The notes below the pieces were generated by a model that was not told where the DNA came from, did no database searches, and saw only the letters and a program-made list of their open reading frames with translations. A stretch of DNA of 64,000 bases from Flavobacteriales bacterium. GTDB lineage: Bacteria; Bacteroidota; Bacteroidia; Flavobacteriales_F; PHOS-HE28. The translations under genes were made by a program, and so were the position numbers. Within the stretch, counting starts at the first letter, position 1. Each line of letters begins with the position of its first letter. Below, in pieces: positions 17,633 to 29,281 of the stretch. The DNA is taken from assembly GCA_024103275.1 (NCBI GenBank), contig JAGFIV010000095.1, positions 1-64,000 of the forward strand. Reading direction: 5' to 3'.

Positions 17633-18138
17633 AGCAGGCCCAGCTTGTCCGCCATCAACAAGGCGGTCTCGGCGGGGGTGCCCGCCCCGGGCACATGCAC
17701 GGGCGCACGGCGGTACACCGGCTCGCGCACCCGCATCAGCTCGGCGATCCGGTTGTGCAAGGCCTCCCCTGCCAACCCGTGGATCAATGGCCGGTCACCG
17801 CCACTGCGCTTGGCACGTTCCACCAGGATGTGCTGCGGCACGTCCAGGTACACCACCAGGCCCTTGTCCATCATGCGGTCCATGTTGTCCGCCGCCATGG
17901 GCGTGCCGCCGCCGCAGGCCACCAGGACGTCGTCCTCCTCCAACAGGGCCGACAGCACTTCGTTTTCCACGTCCCTGAACCCCGCCTCGCCATGTTCCTT
18001 CATCCACGGCAGGATCGGGCCGATGCGCTGCTCGATCACCCGGTCGATGTCCACGAAGCGGCGCCCGGTGATCAGGGCCAGCTCCCTGCCCACGACGCTT
18101 TTGCCGCTGCACATGAAACCGATGATGAAGACCCGCAT
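17620..18138 (-). CDS. aroK: Shikimate kinase
   Basis: A 172-residue shikimate kinase, which phosphorylates shikimate with ATP in the chorismate pathway. Seen are the P-loop GFMCSGKS (residues 7-14), the shikimate-binding DID (30-32), FRDVE, the CGGGTP loop and the lid with RSGGDRPL. The frame extends to 18177, but ATG 18138 starts the family sequence (MRVFIIGFM) and lies six bases after a TACCTTGT -7-like box. It is divergent from the acetyltransferase-like gene. Confidence 0.95.
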   Translation of the reverse strand: MRVFIIGFMCSGKSVVGRELALITGRRFVDIDRVIEQRIGPILPWMKEHGEAGFRDVENEVLSALLEEDDVLVACGGGTPMAADNMDRMMDKGLVVYLDVPQHILVERAKRSGGDRPLIHGLAGEALHNRIAELMRVREPVYRRAPVHVPGAGTPAETALLMADKLGLLQER

Positions 18139-18212
18139 GGCGACACAAGGTAAGCACGGAACGGATGTTTCGGGCACAACCCATCTTGCCGGCGGTAGCG
18201 AACTTCGCGGCG

Positions 18213-19403
18213 ATGAAGATCACCGAAGCGGAAGGCGGAAAGCCCCTGAAGGATTGGATGCGGCTTCCTTGGCGGATCTATGCCGGGGACCAGAACTGGG
18301 TGCCGCATTTGAAGCAGGACATCGATCGCGTGTTCGACCCGGGGAAGAACAAATTGTTGCAGGCACGGACCGATCGGGTGGCCGGCACCATCAAGCGCTG
18401 GGTGCTGTATGACGACGGGGGGCAGGCCTGCGGGCGCATCGCGGCCTTCGTGAATCCCAAGACGGCATGGACCGATCCGCAACAGGCCACCGGCGGATGC
18501 GGCTTCTTCGAGTGCATCGACGACCAGGCCGCGGCCAACCTGCTTTTCGATACGGCGCGCGACTGGCTGCGGGCACAGGGCATGGAGGCCATGGACGGGC
18601 CGGTGAACCTGGGTGAACGCAACATGTTCTGGGGCCTGCTGATCGAAAATTTCACCGACCCGCCGATCTATGGCACCAACTACAACCCGCCTTACTATGT
18701 GCGGCTGTTCGAGGAATACGGCTTCCGCGTGTACTTCAAGCAGCTCTTCTTTTGGCGCGATGCCCTGGAACCGGCCCAGCCCATTTTCGTGCGCAAGTAC
18801 AACCAATTGCGGAACGATCCGGCTTTCCAGGTGCGCGATGCCCGTGGAATGTCGACGGAGCAACTGGCCGAGGACTTCCGTACGGTGCTCAACGGTGCCT
18901 GGGTGGACCACGACAACTTCAAGCCCATGCCCAAGGAGGTGGCCCTGAAGACCATCAAGACGATGAAGCCCGTGATGGACCCGCGCATCGTTGTCTTTGT
19001 CTACCACCAACGCAGGCCGATCGCCTTCTACATCAACCTGCCGGAACTGAACGAGATCTTCCGGCACGTGGACGGCAACCTGGATTGGCTGGGCAAGGCC
19101 AAATTCCTCTGGCACAAATGGCGGGGCACGGCCAAGACCATGACGGGCATCGTGTTCGGGGTGGTGAAGGAATGGCAAGGCAAGGGCGTGGAGGGTGCCA
19201 TGATCGCGTTCATGGGCGAGTGGCTGCAGCGCACCAAGCGATACACGGAGACCGTGCTTACCTGGATCGGCGACTTCAACCCCAAGATGCTGCGCGTATG
19301 CGAAAACCTGGGAGCGAAGAATTACCGGACCATGGCCACGTACCGGTATCTGTTCGATCGCAACAAGCCGTTCACGCGCCTGCCGATCATCGGAAAAGAA
19401 TGA
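18213..19403 (+). CDS. GNAT-like protein, 396 aa
   Basis: A cytoplasmic protein whose C-terminal half resembles an N-acetyltransferase fold (VFVYHQRRPIAFYINLPEL, GIVFGVVKEWQGKGVEGAMI, then ENLGAKNYRTMATYRYLF). Proteins of this length and pattern are widespread in Bacteroidota and Chloroflexota as GNAT-family or hypothetical proteins. Substrate and function are unknown. The N-terminal half (LKDWMRLPWRIYAGDQNWVP) is typical of the group. Start 18213 is chosen over 18165 because a GAACTTCG -7-like box ends five bases before it. Confidence 0.75.
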   Translation: MKITEAEGGKPLKDWMRLPWRIYAGDQNWVPHLKQDIDRVFDPGKNKLLQARTDRVAGTIKRWVLYDDGGQACGRIAAFVNPKTAWTDPQQATGGCGFFECIDDQAAANLLFDTARDWLRAQGMEAMDGPVNLGERNMFWGLLIENFTDPPIYGTNYNPPYYVRLFEEYGFRVYFKQLFFWRDALEPAQPIFVRKYNQLRNDPAFQVRDARGMSTEQLAEDFRTVLNGAWVDHDNFKPMPKEVALKTIKTMKPVMDPRIVVFVYHQRRPIAFYINLPELNEIFRHVDGNLDWLGKAKFLWHKWRGTAKTMTGIVFGVVKEWQGKGVEGAMIAFMGEWLQRTKRYTETVLTWIGDFNPKMLRVCENLGAKNYRTMATYRYLFDRNKPFTRLPIIGKE

Positions 19404-19408
19404 CGGCG

Positions 19409-19439
19409 TTTGGCGGTCCCTGCGAAGTGGTTACATTCG
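19409..19439 (+). promoter_or_regulatory. Promoter for tRNA-Lys(TTT): TTTG / TACATTCG
   Basis: A TTTG -33 element (19409-19412) and TACATTCG -7 box (19432-19439) stand at exactly 19-bp spacing, the Bacteroidota sigma-A arrangement. They lie 40 bp before the tRNA. Confidence 0.6.
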
Positions 19440-19479
19440 CGGCCTCAAAAACCCGGGCATGGTTTGCCTGTGCCCGTGG

Positions 19480-19555
19480 GATCCTGTAGCTCAGTTGGTA
19501 GAGCATCACACTTTTAATGTGAGGGTCCTGGGTTCGAGCCCCAGCGGGATCACCA
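19480..19555 (+). tRNA. tRNA-Lys (anticodon TTT)
   Basis: Complete cloverleaf. Acceptor GATCCTG pairs with CGGGATC, the anticodon stem is TCACA/TGTGA around loop CTTTTAA, and the T-arm GGTTCGAGCCC is standard. The terminal CCA is encoded. Confidence 0.95.
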
Positions 19556-19587
19556 AAGGCCTCGGCGACAGCCGGGGCCTTTGTTTT
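19555..19587 (+). terminator. Terminator after tRNA-Lys(TTT)
   Basis: AAAGGCC-T-CGGC pairs with GCCG-G-GGCCTTT around GACA, followed by GTTTT. The stem begins at the final A of the tRNA. Confidence 0.7.
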
Positions 19588-19657
19588 ACGTGGTCGGTGT
19601 GAACAGCCCGGCATCCCATTTTTCCAACCCTGGCATTTACCCGATCGATCTCCGACT

Positions 19658-19665
19658 TACCTTTG
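19658..19665 (+). promoter_or_regulatory. -7 box TACCTTTG for tRNA-Lys(CTT)
   Basis: Exact TAnnTTTG, 41 bases before the second lysine tRNA, so the two tRNAs are separate transcription units. Confidence 0.55.
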
Positions 19666-19706
19666 CAGCCCGTTTTGGCACCGTCCCATGGACGGCCTAC
19701 GGAAAT

Positions 19707-19779
19707 GGTCCTGTAGCTCAGCTGGTAGAGCAAATGACTCTTAATCATTGGGTCCAGGGTTCGATCCCCTGCGGGACCA
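19707..19779 (+). tRNA. tRNA-Lys (anticodon CTT)
   Basis: Acceptor GGTCCTG pairs with CGGGACC, anticodon stem AATGA/TCATT around loop CTCTTAA. No CCA is encoded (CCG follows the discriminator A), so CCA must be added. Confidence 0.95.
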
Positions 19780-19781
19780 CC

Positions 19782-19816
19782 GAAAAGCCCCGGCTTGTGC
19801 CGGGGCTTTTCATTTT
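19782..19816 (+). terminator. Terminator after tRNA-Lys(CTT)
   Basis: GAAAAGCCCCGG pairs perfectly with CCGGGGCTTTTC around CTTGTG, followed by ATTTT. Confidence 0.8.
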
Positions 19817-19903
19817 CCGCGCGGCGGGGGGCCGGCCCCCGGGCCCCTCACACGGCACCCTTGCCGGGAGGTGATCGTCACCTGCCATGCCCGCTCTTCG
19901 TTA

Positions 19904-19911
19904 TAGTTTTG
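19904..19911 (+). promoter_or_regulatory. -7 box TAGTTTTG before the metal efflux operon
   Basis: Exact TAnnTTTG, 11 bases before the ATG at 19923. It shows that the in-frame ATG at 19887 lies upstream of the transcript start. Confidence 0.55.
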
Positions 19912-19922
19912 CCGCGCGAATC

Positions 19923-20309
19923 ATGATGAGGGTGCGCAGGACCATAGCGATCCTCCTTTTGGGGGTGTTCCTCTCCAACACCATGGAGGGGCATGAGTTC
20001 CTGAAACTCCCGGCGCTTTTCAAGCACATGGCGGAACATCGGGCGGATGGTCCCATGGGATGGTCCGACTTTTTCGCCGAACATTACTTCGACGCGCCGC
20101 ACCATCCGGACCGGGGACATCACCACAACGACCTGCCGTTCCACGCGGACAACCATTGCTGTGCGCAGACGGTACAGGCGCGGCTGCCCGAAGCTCCATC
20201 CGGGGCCTTCGCCATTCTTCAGGCCTTGGACCGATGCCTGAAGCCGGTGGACGAGGACATGCCGGACAAGCACGGCACCGGCGAAGTGTGGCAGCCCCCG
20301 CGGGCGTGA
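19923..20309 (+). CDS. Small His-rich secreted protein preceding CzcA
   Basis: A 128-residue exported protein: signal segment AILLLGVFLSN, then EFLKLPALFKHMAEH, SDFFAEHY and a cluster HHPDRGHHHNDLPFH followed by HCC. About 12 His and a CC pair in a short span suggest metal binding in the periplasm. From memory, Bacteroidota czcA/cusA operons often begin with a small gene of the pattern LP-L--H--EH ... F--HY, and this fits, but the family has no described role. The start is 19923 or 19926, set by the promoter box just upstream. It leads the efflux operon, 111 bp before the RND gene. Confidence 0.75.
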   Translation: MMRVRRTIAILLLGVFLSNTMEGHEFLKLPALFKHMAEHRADGPMGWSDFFAEHYFDAPHHPDRGHHHNDLPFHADNHCCAQTVQARLPEAPSGAFAILQALDRCLKPVDEDMPDKHGTGEVWQPPRA

Positions 20310-20310
20310 T

Positions 20311-20328
20311 GTTGGCGTGAACGCCAAC
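20311..20328. repeat. Perfect 8-bp inverted repeat GTTGGCGT-GA-ACGCCAAC
   Basis: An 18-bp near-palindrome starting two bases after the stop of the His-rich gene, inside the operon. It could be an operator or an RNA element that sets the ratio of the two genes. No T-run follows. Confidence 0.5.
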
Positions 20329-20420
20329 CGGCGCGGCCCCCGGCCGTGCCCCGACCAGGCCGCCTCCGGCGGGCCGGTCGCCTGTTTCCCCATTCACGTT
20401 TTCCCGTCCGCGATACACCC

Positions 20421-24770
<4,350 letters not shown>

Positions 24771-24779
24771 GCCCTTCCG

Positions 24780-25976
24780 ATGAACACCCTTCCTTTCACT
24801 TCCTTCCCTTCCGGGCATCTCCGCCTGCGGCATGCCCTTGCGGTCCTGGTGCCGTGCCTGCTCATCCCCGCGGCCTGCGGGCCCGGCAAGCCATCCCCGG
24901 AGGATGAACAGCACCAGCATGAAGGCAGCACCGAGGTCGCTCTCACCGCCGAACAGGTCCAAGCCATCGGCCTGCTCACCGGAACCATGGAGAAAAGGGC
25001 CTTGTCCACGTCCCTGAAAGCCAATGGCCGCCTGGTGCTGCCACCTGACAAGAACGCCGAGGTAAGCGTGCTGGCAGGTGGCCTGGTGCGCGACGTGCCC
25101 GTCCGGGAAGGCCAACGGGTGGCCCAAGGCCAGGTGCTGGCCACGCTGGAGAACCTGGAGTTCCTGCAATTGCAACAGGACTACCTGGAGGCATCGGCCA
25201 ACCTGAAGGTGCTGGCTGCCGACCTGAAGCGACAGCAGGAACTCCACGGGGAGCAGATCAGCGCCACCAAGACCTTGGAACGTGCCCAGGCCGACCATGC
25301 GATCATGCAGGCGCGGCAGGCCGGCATAGCCGCCAAGCTGCGCCTGTTCGGCATCGACCCGGCCCACCTGCTCGCCGACCAGCTGAGCCCGTCGTTCAGC
25401 GTCCGTGCACCCATCGCCGGCAACCTGCAGCGCATCGCGGTCACCACGGGCCAATACGCCGAACCCAACAGGCCGCTCTTCACCGTGGTGGACAACAGCG
25501 CGCTGCACATCGACCTCAACATCTTCGAGCAGGACGTGGCGCGGGTGAAGGTGGGCCAGCAGGTGATCTTCGGCCACGCGGGCGAGCCCATCGGCCACCA
25601 CACGGCCACCATCTACGCGATGAACAAGGCCTTCGAAAGCGATCAGCAAGCGGTGCTGGTACACGCCAAGCTGGACGACGACGGCGAGGAGCTCTATGCG
25701 GGCATGTACATCGAGGCACTGATCACCATCGACGACACCTCGGCATGGAGCCTGCCGGACGGGGCCATCGTCAACAATGGCGATGAGCACTACATTTTCG
25801 TGGAACACGGACCGGACACATTCCGCCAAGTGCCGGTGGCCACCGGTGCCAGTGAGCTGGGCTACACCGAGGTCAGGCCCCTGCACCCGGTGGACACCAC
25901 GGCCCGCATCGTGGTCAAGGGGGCGTATTACCTGCTGAGCGAGCTGAACAAGGGCAGCATGGAGCACGCGCACTAA
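24780..25976 (+). CDS. RND periplasmic adaptor (CzcB/CusB family), lipoprotein
   Basis: A 398-residue membrane-fusion protein that links the RND pump to the outer-membrane channel. It has a long N-terminal signal with lipobox AAC near residue 33 and a short acidic His-containing segment (EDEQHQHEG). A lipoyl-like half (VSVLAGGLVRDVPVREGQRVAQGQVL) and a coiled-coil hairpin (EFLQLQQDYLEASANLKVLAADLKR region, cut here by other residues) follow. The second lipoyl half is FSVRAPIAGNLQRIAV, and the rest are beta-barrel and membrane-proximal domains. The protein ends EHAH. Its TAA is two bases from the palindromic element at 25979. Confidence 0.92.
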   Translation: MNTLPFTSFPSGHLRLRHALAVLVPCLLIPAACGPGKPSPEDEQHQHEGSTEVALTAEQVQAIGLLTGTMEKRALSTSLKANGRLVLPPDKNAEVSVLAGGLVRDVPVREGQRVAQGQVLATLENLEFLQLQQDYLEASANLKVLAADLKRQQELHGEQISATKTLERAQADHAIMQARQAGIAAKLRLFGIDPAHLLADQLSPSFSVRAPIAGNLQRIAVTTGQYAEPNRPLFTVVDNSALHIDLNIFEQDVARVKVGQQVIFGHAGEPIGHHTATIYAMNKAFESDQQAVLVHAKLDDDGEELYAGMYIEALITIDDTSAWSLPDGAIVNNGDEHYIFVEHGPDTFRQVPVATGASELGYTEVRPLHPVDTTARIVVKGAYYLLSELNKGSMEHAH

Positions 25977-25978
25977 GG

Positions 25979-26135
25979 GCCTGTTCAGGATCTTCCCCTT
26001 TGAAGCAAGCGGTGAGGATTGGGCGACCAGACGAGGCGCGGAATCGGAGGATAGCCTGAGCTACGTGACGATTTCGGCAACGAAGTATGGTCGCCAAAGG
26101 CCATCGCGGAGCCAATTCGGAGATCCTGAACAGGC
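25979..26135. mobile_element. MITE-like palindromic element
   Basis: A 157-bp non-coding element bounded by perfect 15-bp terminal inverted repeats (GCCTGTTCAGGATCT and its complement). The match continues three more bases outward with one mismatch. Inside is a second perfect inverted pair GGCGACCA/TGGTCGCC and an apex TAGC-CTGA-GCTA, so the whole unit folds as one long imperfect hairpin. It fills the gap between the convergent adaptor and FKBP genes, with one stop codon just outside each end. No transposase is encoded, and a clear target-site duplication cannot be seen. It may also act as a two-way terminator. Confidence 0.75.
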
Positions 26136-26136
26136 T

Positions 26137-27015
26137 CTAGGCGGGCGGGACGGCATCCCTGGCCACGACCGTCACCCGGTACAGTACCGGGGTCCATGGC
26201 GGTACGATGCCCGATGAGGACCCCTTGGGCCCGAAAGCGAGTTCCGACGGCAGGATGAAGGTGCCGCTCCCCCCGGCCGCCGGCAACAAATGGGCGGCCA
26301 CCTCCAGCCCCTTGATCACTTGATCGGGATCACCCAGCCGGAAGGTGAGCCCTCCTTCAGCCCCTCCCTGCTCATCGAACACCTGGCCGTTGTCCAGGAA
26401 CGAGGCCGTGTAGGCCAAGGTCACCAGCTCGCCGCTTTGCACGCGGGGCCCCCGCCCCGCCAGGCTGTCCAGCCGGTACCACACGCCCATGGCTTCTTTC
26501 CACGGGATGGTATCCTTCCCCAAGAATCCCCGGATGATCCGTTCTTCATCGGCCTGCGTGCGGGCCATCAGGGCAGCCTTGGCGCGTGCCCTGGATTCCT
26601 CCGGGGTGCGGATCTCCCGCAGGGACAGTTCCAATTGCACCCAGCCCGTGTCCGCGGCCGGTTGCGGCACGCTGGCACCCAACGCCGCCCATGGCACCTG
26701 CGTCGCCGGTAACAATACCGTGGCGCTGTCCCCCTGGCAGAGCCGCCGGAAGAGGAAGGTGGTGCCTAGGCCGGGCCCCATGCCGAACCAGCGTTCGGTG
26801 CTGTACAGCGAGCCCGGCGATGCGGCAGGCCGCGCCACGCGCACCCGCACGAACACGCTATCGCTGTCGCCGGCCGGTTCCTCGCCTTCCCCCAGCTGGT
26901 TCAGCCGCCAGTATACGTTCTCCGCGATGCGCTTTCCTCCCTTCAAGGGCGAACCGGAACAAGCCGCCAAGGTCATCAGCGCCAGCAGCGGAAGGATGGG
27001 TCCGGCACGTTTCAT
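26137..27015 (-). CDS. FKBP-type isomerase lipoprotein, tandem FKBP-like
   Basis: A 292-residue lipoprotein (lipobox AAC, Cys19). The C-terminal ~120 residues are an FKBP domain (LVTLAYTASFLDNGQVFDEQ, VIKGLEVAAHLLPAAGG and ILPSELAFGPKG). The N-terminal half (residues ~45-150) has a weaker FKBP-like layout (GDSATVLLPATQVPW), suggesting a degenerate second domain. It is the third gene of the nrnA-gldI-fkbp run, with a 4-base ATGA overlap to gldI. The TAG stop lies immediately outside the right end of the palindromic element. Likely a periplasmic chaperone. Confidence 0.85.
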   Translation of the reverse strand: MKRAGPILPLLALMTLAACSGSPLKGGKRIAENVYWRLNQLGEGEEPAGDSDSVFVRVRVARPAASPGSLYSTERWFGMGPGLGTTFLFRRLCQGDSATVLLPATQVPWAALGASVPQPAADTGWVQLELSLREIRTPEESRARAKAALMARTQADEERIIRGFLGKDTIPWKEAMGVWYRLDSLAGRGPRVQSGELVTLAYTASFLDNGQVFDEQGGAEGGLTFRLGDPDQVIKGLEVAAHLLPAAGGSGTFILPSELAFGPKGSSSGIVPPWTPVLYRVTVVARDAVPPA

Positions 27016-27539
27016 GGACGCAGGGCCACCAGGCCCACGTGGTAAATGACCGTGCTGCGCATGGGGATCTTGTCGCGGTCGCCCACCAGGCCGAAGGCCA
27101 AGGCGCTGGGGATCACCAACACGGCGCTGTCGCCCACGGACAGATGCTGGATGCCTTCGTGCAGGCCGCTTTCCACATCGGCGTGCTCAATGCGGAAGGA
27201 GGCCGGTCCGCCCGGCGCGGAGGTATAGGCGGTATCGCCGTTGAGCAGGAAAACCGCATAATTGATCACCGCCACCTGCCCCGGCCGTGCCGTGTCGCCG
27301 GGAACGTCGCGCACCAGCTTGTAGCGCAGCCCGGTGCCCGTGGAGACCATGGCCGTGCCCTGCCGGGCCAGCCATTCCCGGATGTCCCTCTCCTCCCGCC
27401 CTGCCATCCGCCGGTTCTCGTCCATCAGCCGGGTGTCCTGCGGCGCGGCCCGGTTGCCCACGACGGCGGGCGGTGGCGTGCGCGGCTCCCCGCATGCCGC
27501 CAGCATCAGGGCCATGACGGGGGCAATCCAGCTTTTCAT
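27012..27539 (-). CDS. gldI: GldI-like FKBP lipoprotein
   Basis: A 175-residue lipoprotein (lipobox AAC, Cys16) with an FKBP domain: GLRYKLVRDVPGDTARPGQVAVINYAV-type opening (split here), GLHEGIQHLSVGDSAVLVIPS and LAFGL. In Flavobacterium johnsoniae, GldI is a peptidyl-prolyl isomerase lipoprotein needed for gliding, probably by folding gliding proteins. Placement next to a DHH phosphoesterase gene is typical, as I recall it. It overlaps nrnA and the next FKBP gene by four bases each, so the three are translationally coupled. Without other gld genes in view, a general folding role is equally possible. Confidence 0.75.
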   Translation of the reverse strand: MKSWIAPVMALMLAACGEPRTPPPAVVGNRAAPQDTRLMDENRRMAGREERDIREWLARQGTAMVSTGTGLRYKLVRDVPGDTARPGQVAVINYAVFLLNGDTAYTSAPGGPASFRIEHADVESGLHEGIQHLSVGDSAVLVIPSALAFGLVGDRDKIPMRSTVIYHVGLVALRP

Positions 27540-28561
27540 GTGCGATGCTTGCCAAGGAAGGCCGGCAGCTCGGCGACCAACTTCGCCACGGTGGCCTCCA
27601 TGCTGTCGGTGGAGCGGCCTCCGGCGGCGTTGGCATGCCCTCCCCCCTGGAAATGGGCGGCCAGGAATTCGTTCACGGGCAGGTCACCCTTGGACCGCAG
27701 GCTGATCTTGATGCCGTCGGGGCGCTCCACCAGGAAGGCCGCCAGGCGCACGCCGCGAACGGTAAGCCCGTAGTTCACCAAGCCTTCGGTATCACCCGGC
27801 ACGAAATTGAAGCGTTCCAGGTCGTGCTTGGAAAGGGTGATCAGCGTGGCTTCCCCGCCGGCCAGCAGTTGCAGTCGTTCGTGCAAGGCAAGCCCCGTGA
27901 GGCGGAGGCGGTCGATGGTGTTGTCCTCCATGATGGCCTCGTACACGGCCTGTGGGCGGGCACCCCGCTCAAGCAGGTGCGCGGCCACCCGATGGGTATG
28001 GGGCGTGGTGCTGGGAAAGCGGAACGACCCTGAATCCGTCATGATGCCCGCATAGAGGCAGGCGGCGGCGGCGGCATCGATGCGGCCGCCCATGCCCAAG
28101 GCTTCGGCCACGTCATACACCAGTTGGCACGTGGACGACGCGGTGATGTCGCTGAACACCACATCGAAGATCGTATCCGGATCACGATGGTGGTCGATGA
28201 GCACCTTGACCGGTGCGGCGCGCAATGCCTCTTCCAGCCCTTGGACACGGTCCGCCCGGTTGAAGTCAAGGCAGAAGAGCACTTCCGCCCCGCGCACGGC
28301 CCCTTCCGCGGTTTCCTTGTGGTCGATGTGGTTGATGGCCTCGCCGTAGCCTTCCATCCAGCGCAGGTTTCCCGGTGCCGGGTTGGGCAGCACCACCTGT
28401 GTCCGGTGCCCTGCTCCCTCCAGCACGCGGGCAAGGGCCAAAGCACTGCCGATGGCATCCCCGTCCGGGTTGTGGTGCGTGGTGATGGAAATGCGCCGTG
28501 GTGCGGCCAGCAGCTTGGCCAGCGCCGCTACTTGATCGGCCGGAAGGGCGGAATGGGACAT
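27536..28561 (-). CDS. nrnA: DHH/DHHA1 phosphoesterase, NrnA-like
   Basis: A 341-residue bifunctional oligoribonuclease/pAp phosphatase-like protein. It shows the DHH-family motifs THHNPDGDAIGSA (residues 28-40), CLDFNRADRV, LIDHHRDPD and GIMTDSGSFRFPST, and the DHHA1 motif GGGHANAAGG near the C-terminus. NrnA degrades 2-5-mer RNAs and 3'-phosphoadenosine 5'-phosphate in the cytoplasm with Mn2+. It leads the operon with gldI. A TACTTTTG box ends seven bases before the ATG. Confidence 0.92.
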   Translation of the reverse strand: MSHSALPADQVAALAKLLAAPRRISITTHHNPDGDAIGSALALARVLEGAGHRTQVVLPNPAPGNLRWMEGYGEAINHIDHKETAEGAVRGAEVLFCLDFNRADRVQGLEEALRAAPVKVLIDHHRDPDTIFDVVFSDITASSTCQLVYDVAEALGMGGRIDAAAAACLYAGIMTDSGSFRFPSTTPHTHRVAAHLLERGARPQAVYEAIMEDNTIDRLRLTGLALHERLQLLAGGEATLITLSKHDLERFNFVPGDTEGLVNYGLTVRGVRLAAFLVERPDGIKISLRSKGDLPVNEFLAAHFQGGGHANAAGGRSTDSMEATVAKLVAELPAFLGKHRT

Positions 28562-28568
28562 GGGCCGC

Positions 28569-28576
28569 CAAAAGTA
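28569..28576 (-). promoter_or_regulatory. -7 box TACTTTTG before nrnA
   Basis: Exact TAnnTTTG, seven bases before the nrnA ATG. It drives the nrnA-gldI-fkbp run. Confidence 0.55.
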
Positions 28577-28715
28577 GCCCGTTGGAAAACAGTCCAGATC
28601 CGCGGCAGGCTGGAAGGGTGCGGTCCCACCGAAGGACAGCAGGGCCGGGAGTGTGGGAATCGAGGGCCGGACCGACGTGGGCCGGGGTTACCGGGGTCGT
28701 CCCGGGCAGTACCCG

Positions 28716-29273
28716 TCAGAAGCCGATGTTCGGCGTGGGCATGTGCTCGATGAGGATACCCAGGCACCCGATATCGGGGGTCACCTTCCCCTTCTTCGCG
28801 TCCTTCGGATTCTCGGGCACCCCTGGCGCCATCACCTCAACGGCGATGCGCTTGGTGGAAGTTGCCGTGAACTCCACTTCGTTGGTCATGTCATGCACCT
28901 GGTTGTCCCAGATCACCTTTTCCACATCCCCGATCTCCGCTTTTGCACGCTCACCTTTCACGCCGATGTCCTTGGTGGCGGCCGGTTTCTTCGGCCCCCT
29001 CACCTTTTCAATGATGCGGATGGCGATCTGCTCGCCCAAGATCTTCTCATCATGCACCACGGAAATGCGGTAATCCTGGCCCTTGTAGATGATGATGTTC
29101 AGTTCGGTGGGCACGCCCACTTGCACGCTGGCCGCCCGGCTTTGGCCGTTCACGGTGAACCGCGCATCCGTGGCACGGGGCGCCGACCGCCAGAACTCGG
29201 CGCATGCGCTTTGGGCCTCCACGCACACTACGGTCGTACAGGCGATGGAAATGATCAGGGATCTCAACAGCAT
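28716..29273 (-). CDS. Secreted protein of unknown function
   Basis: A 185-residue protein with an N-terminal signal peptide (MLLRSLIISIACTTVVCVEAQ), then a beta-rich domain (FTVNGQSRAASVQVGVPTEL, IIIYKGQDYRISVVHDEKI) and a short C-terminal part with several Lys-rich turns. I do not recognise a named family, though similar ~190-residue exported proteins occur in Bacteroidota. It lies eight bases after the lipoprotein gene at 29282, so the two probably share an operon and perhaps a complex in the periplasm. Confidence 0.65.
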   Translation of the reverse strand: MLLRSLIISIACTTVVCVEAQSACAEFWRSAPRATDARFTVNGQSRAASVQVGVPTELNIIIYKGQDYRISVVHDEKILGEQIAIRIIEKVRGPKKPAATKDIGVKGERAKAEIGDVEKVIWDNQVHDMTNEVEFTATSTKRIAVEVMAPGVPENPKDAKKGKVTPDIGCLGILIEHMPTPNIGF

Positions 29274-29281
29274 GATCAGGT

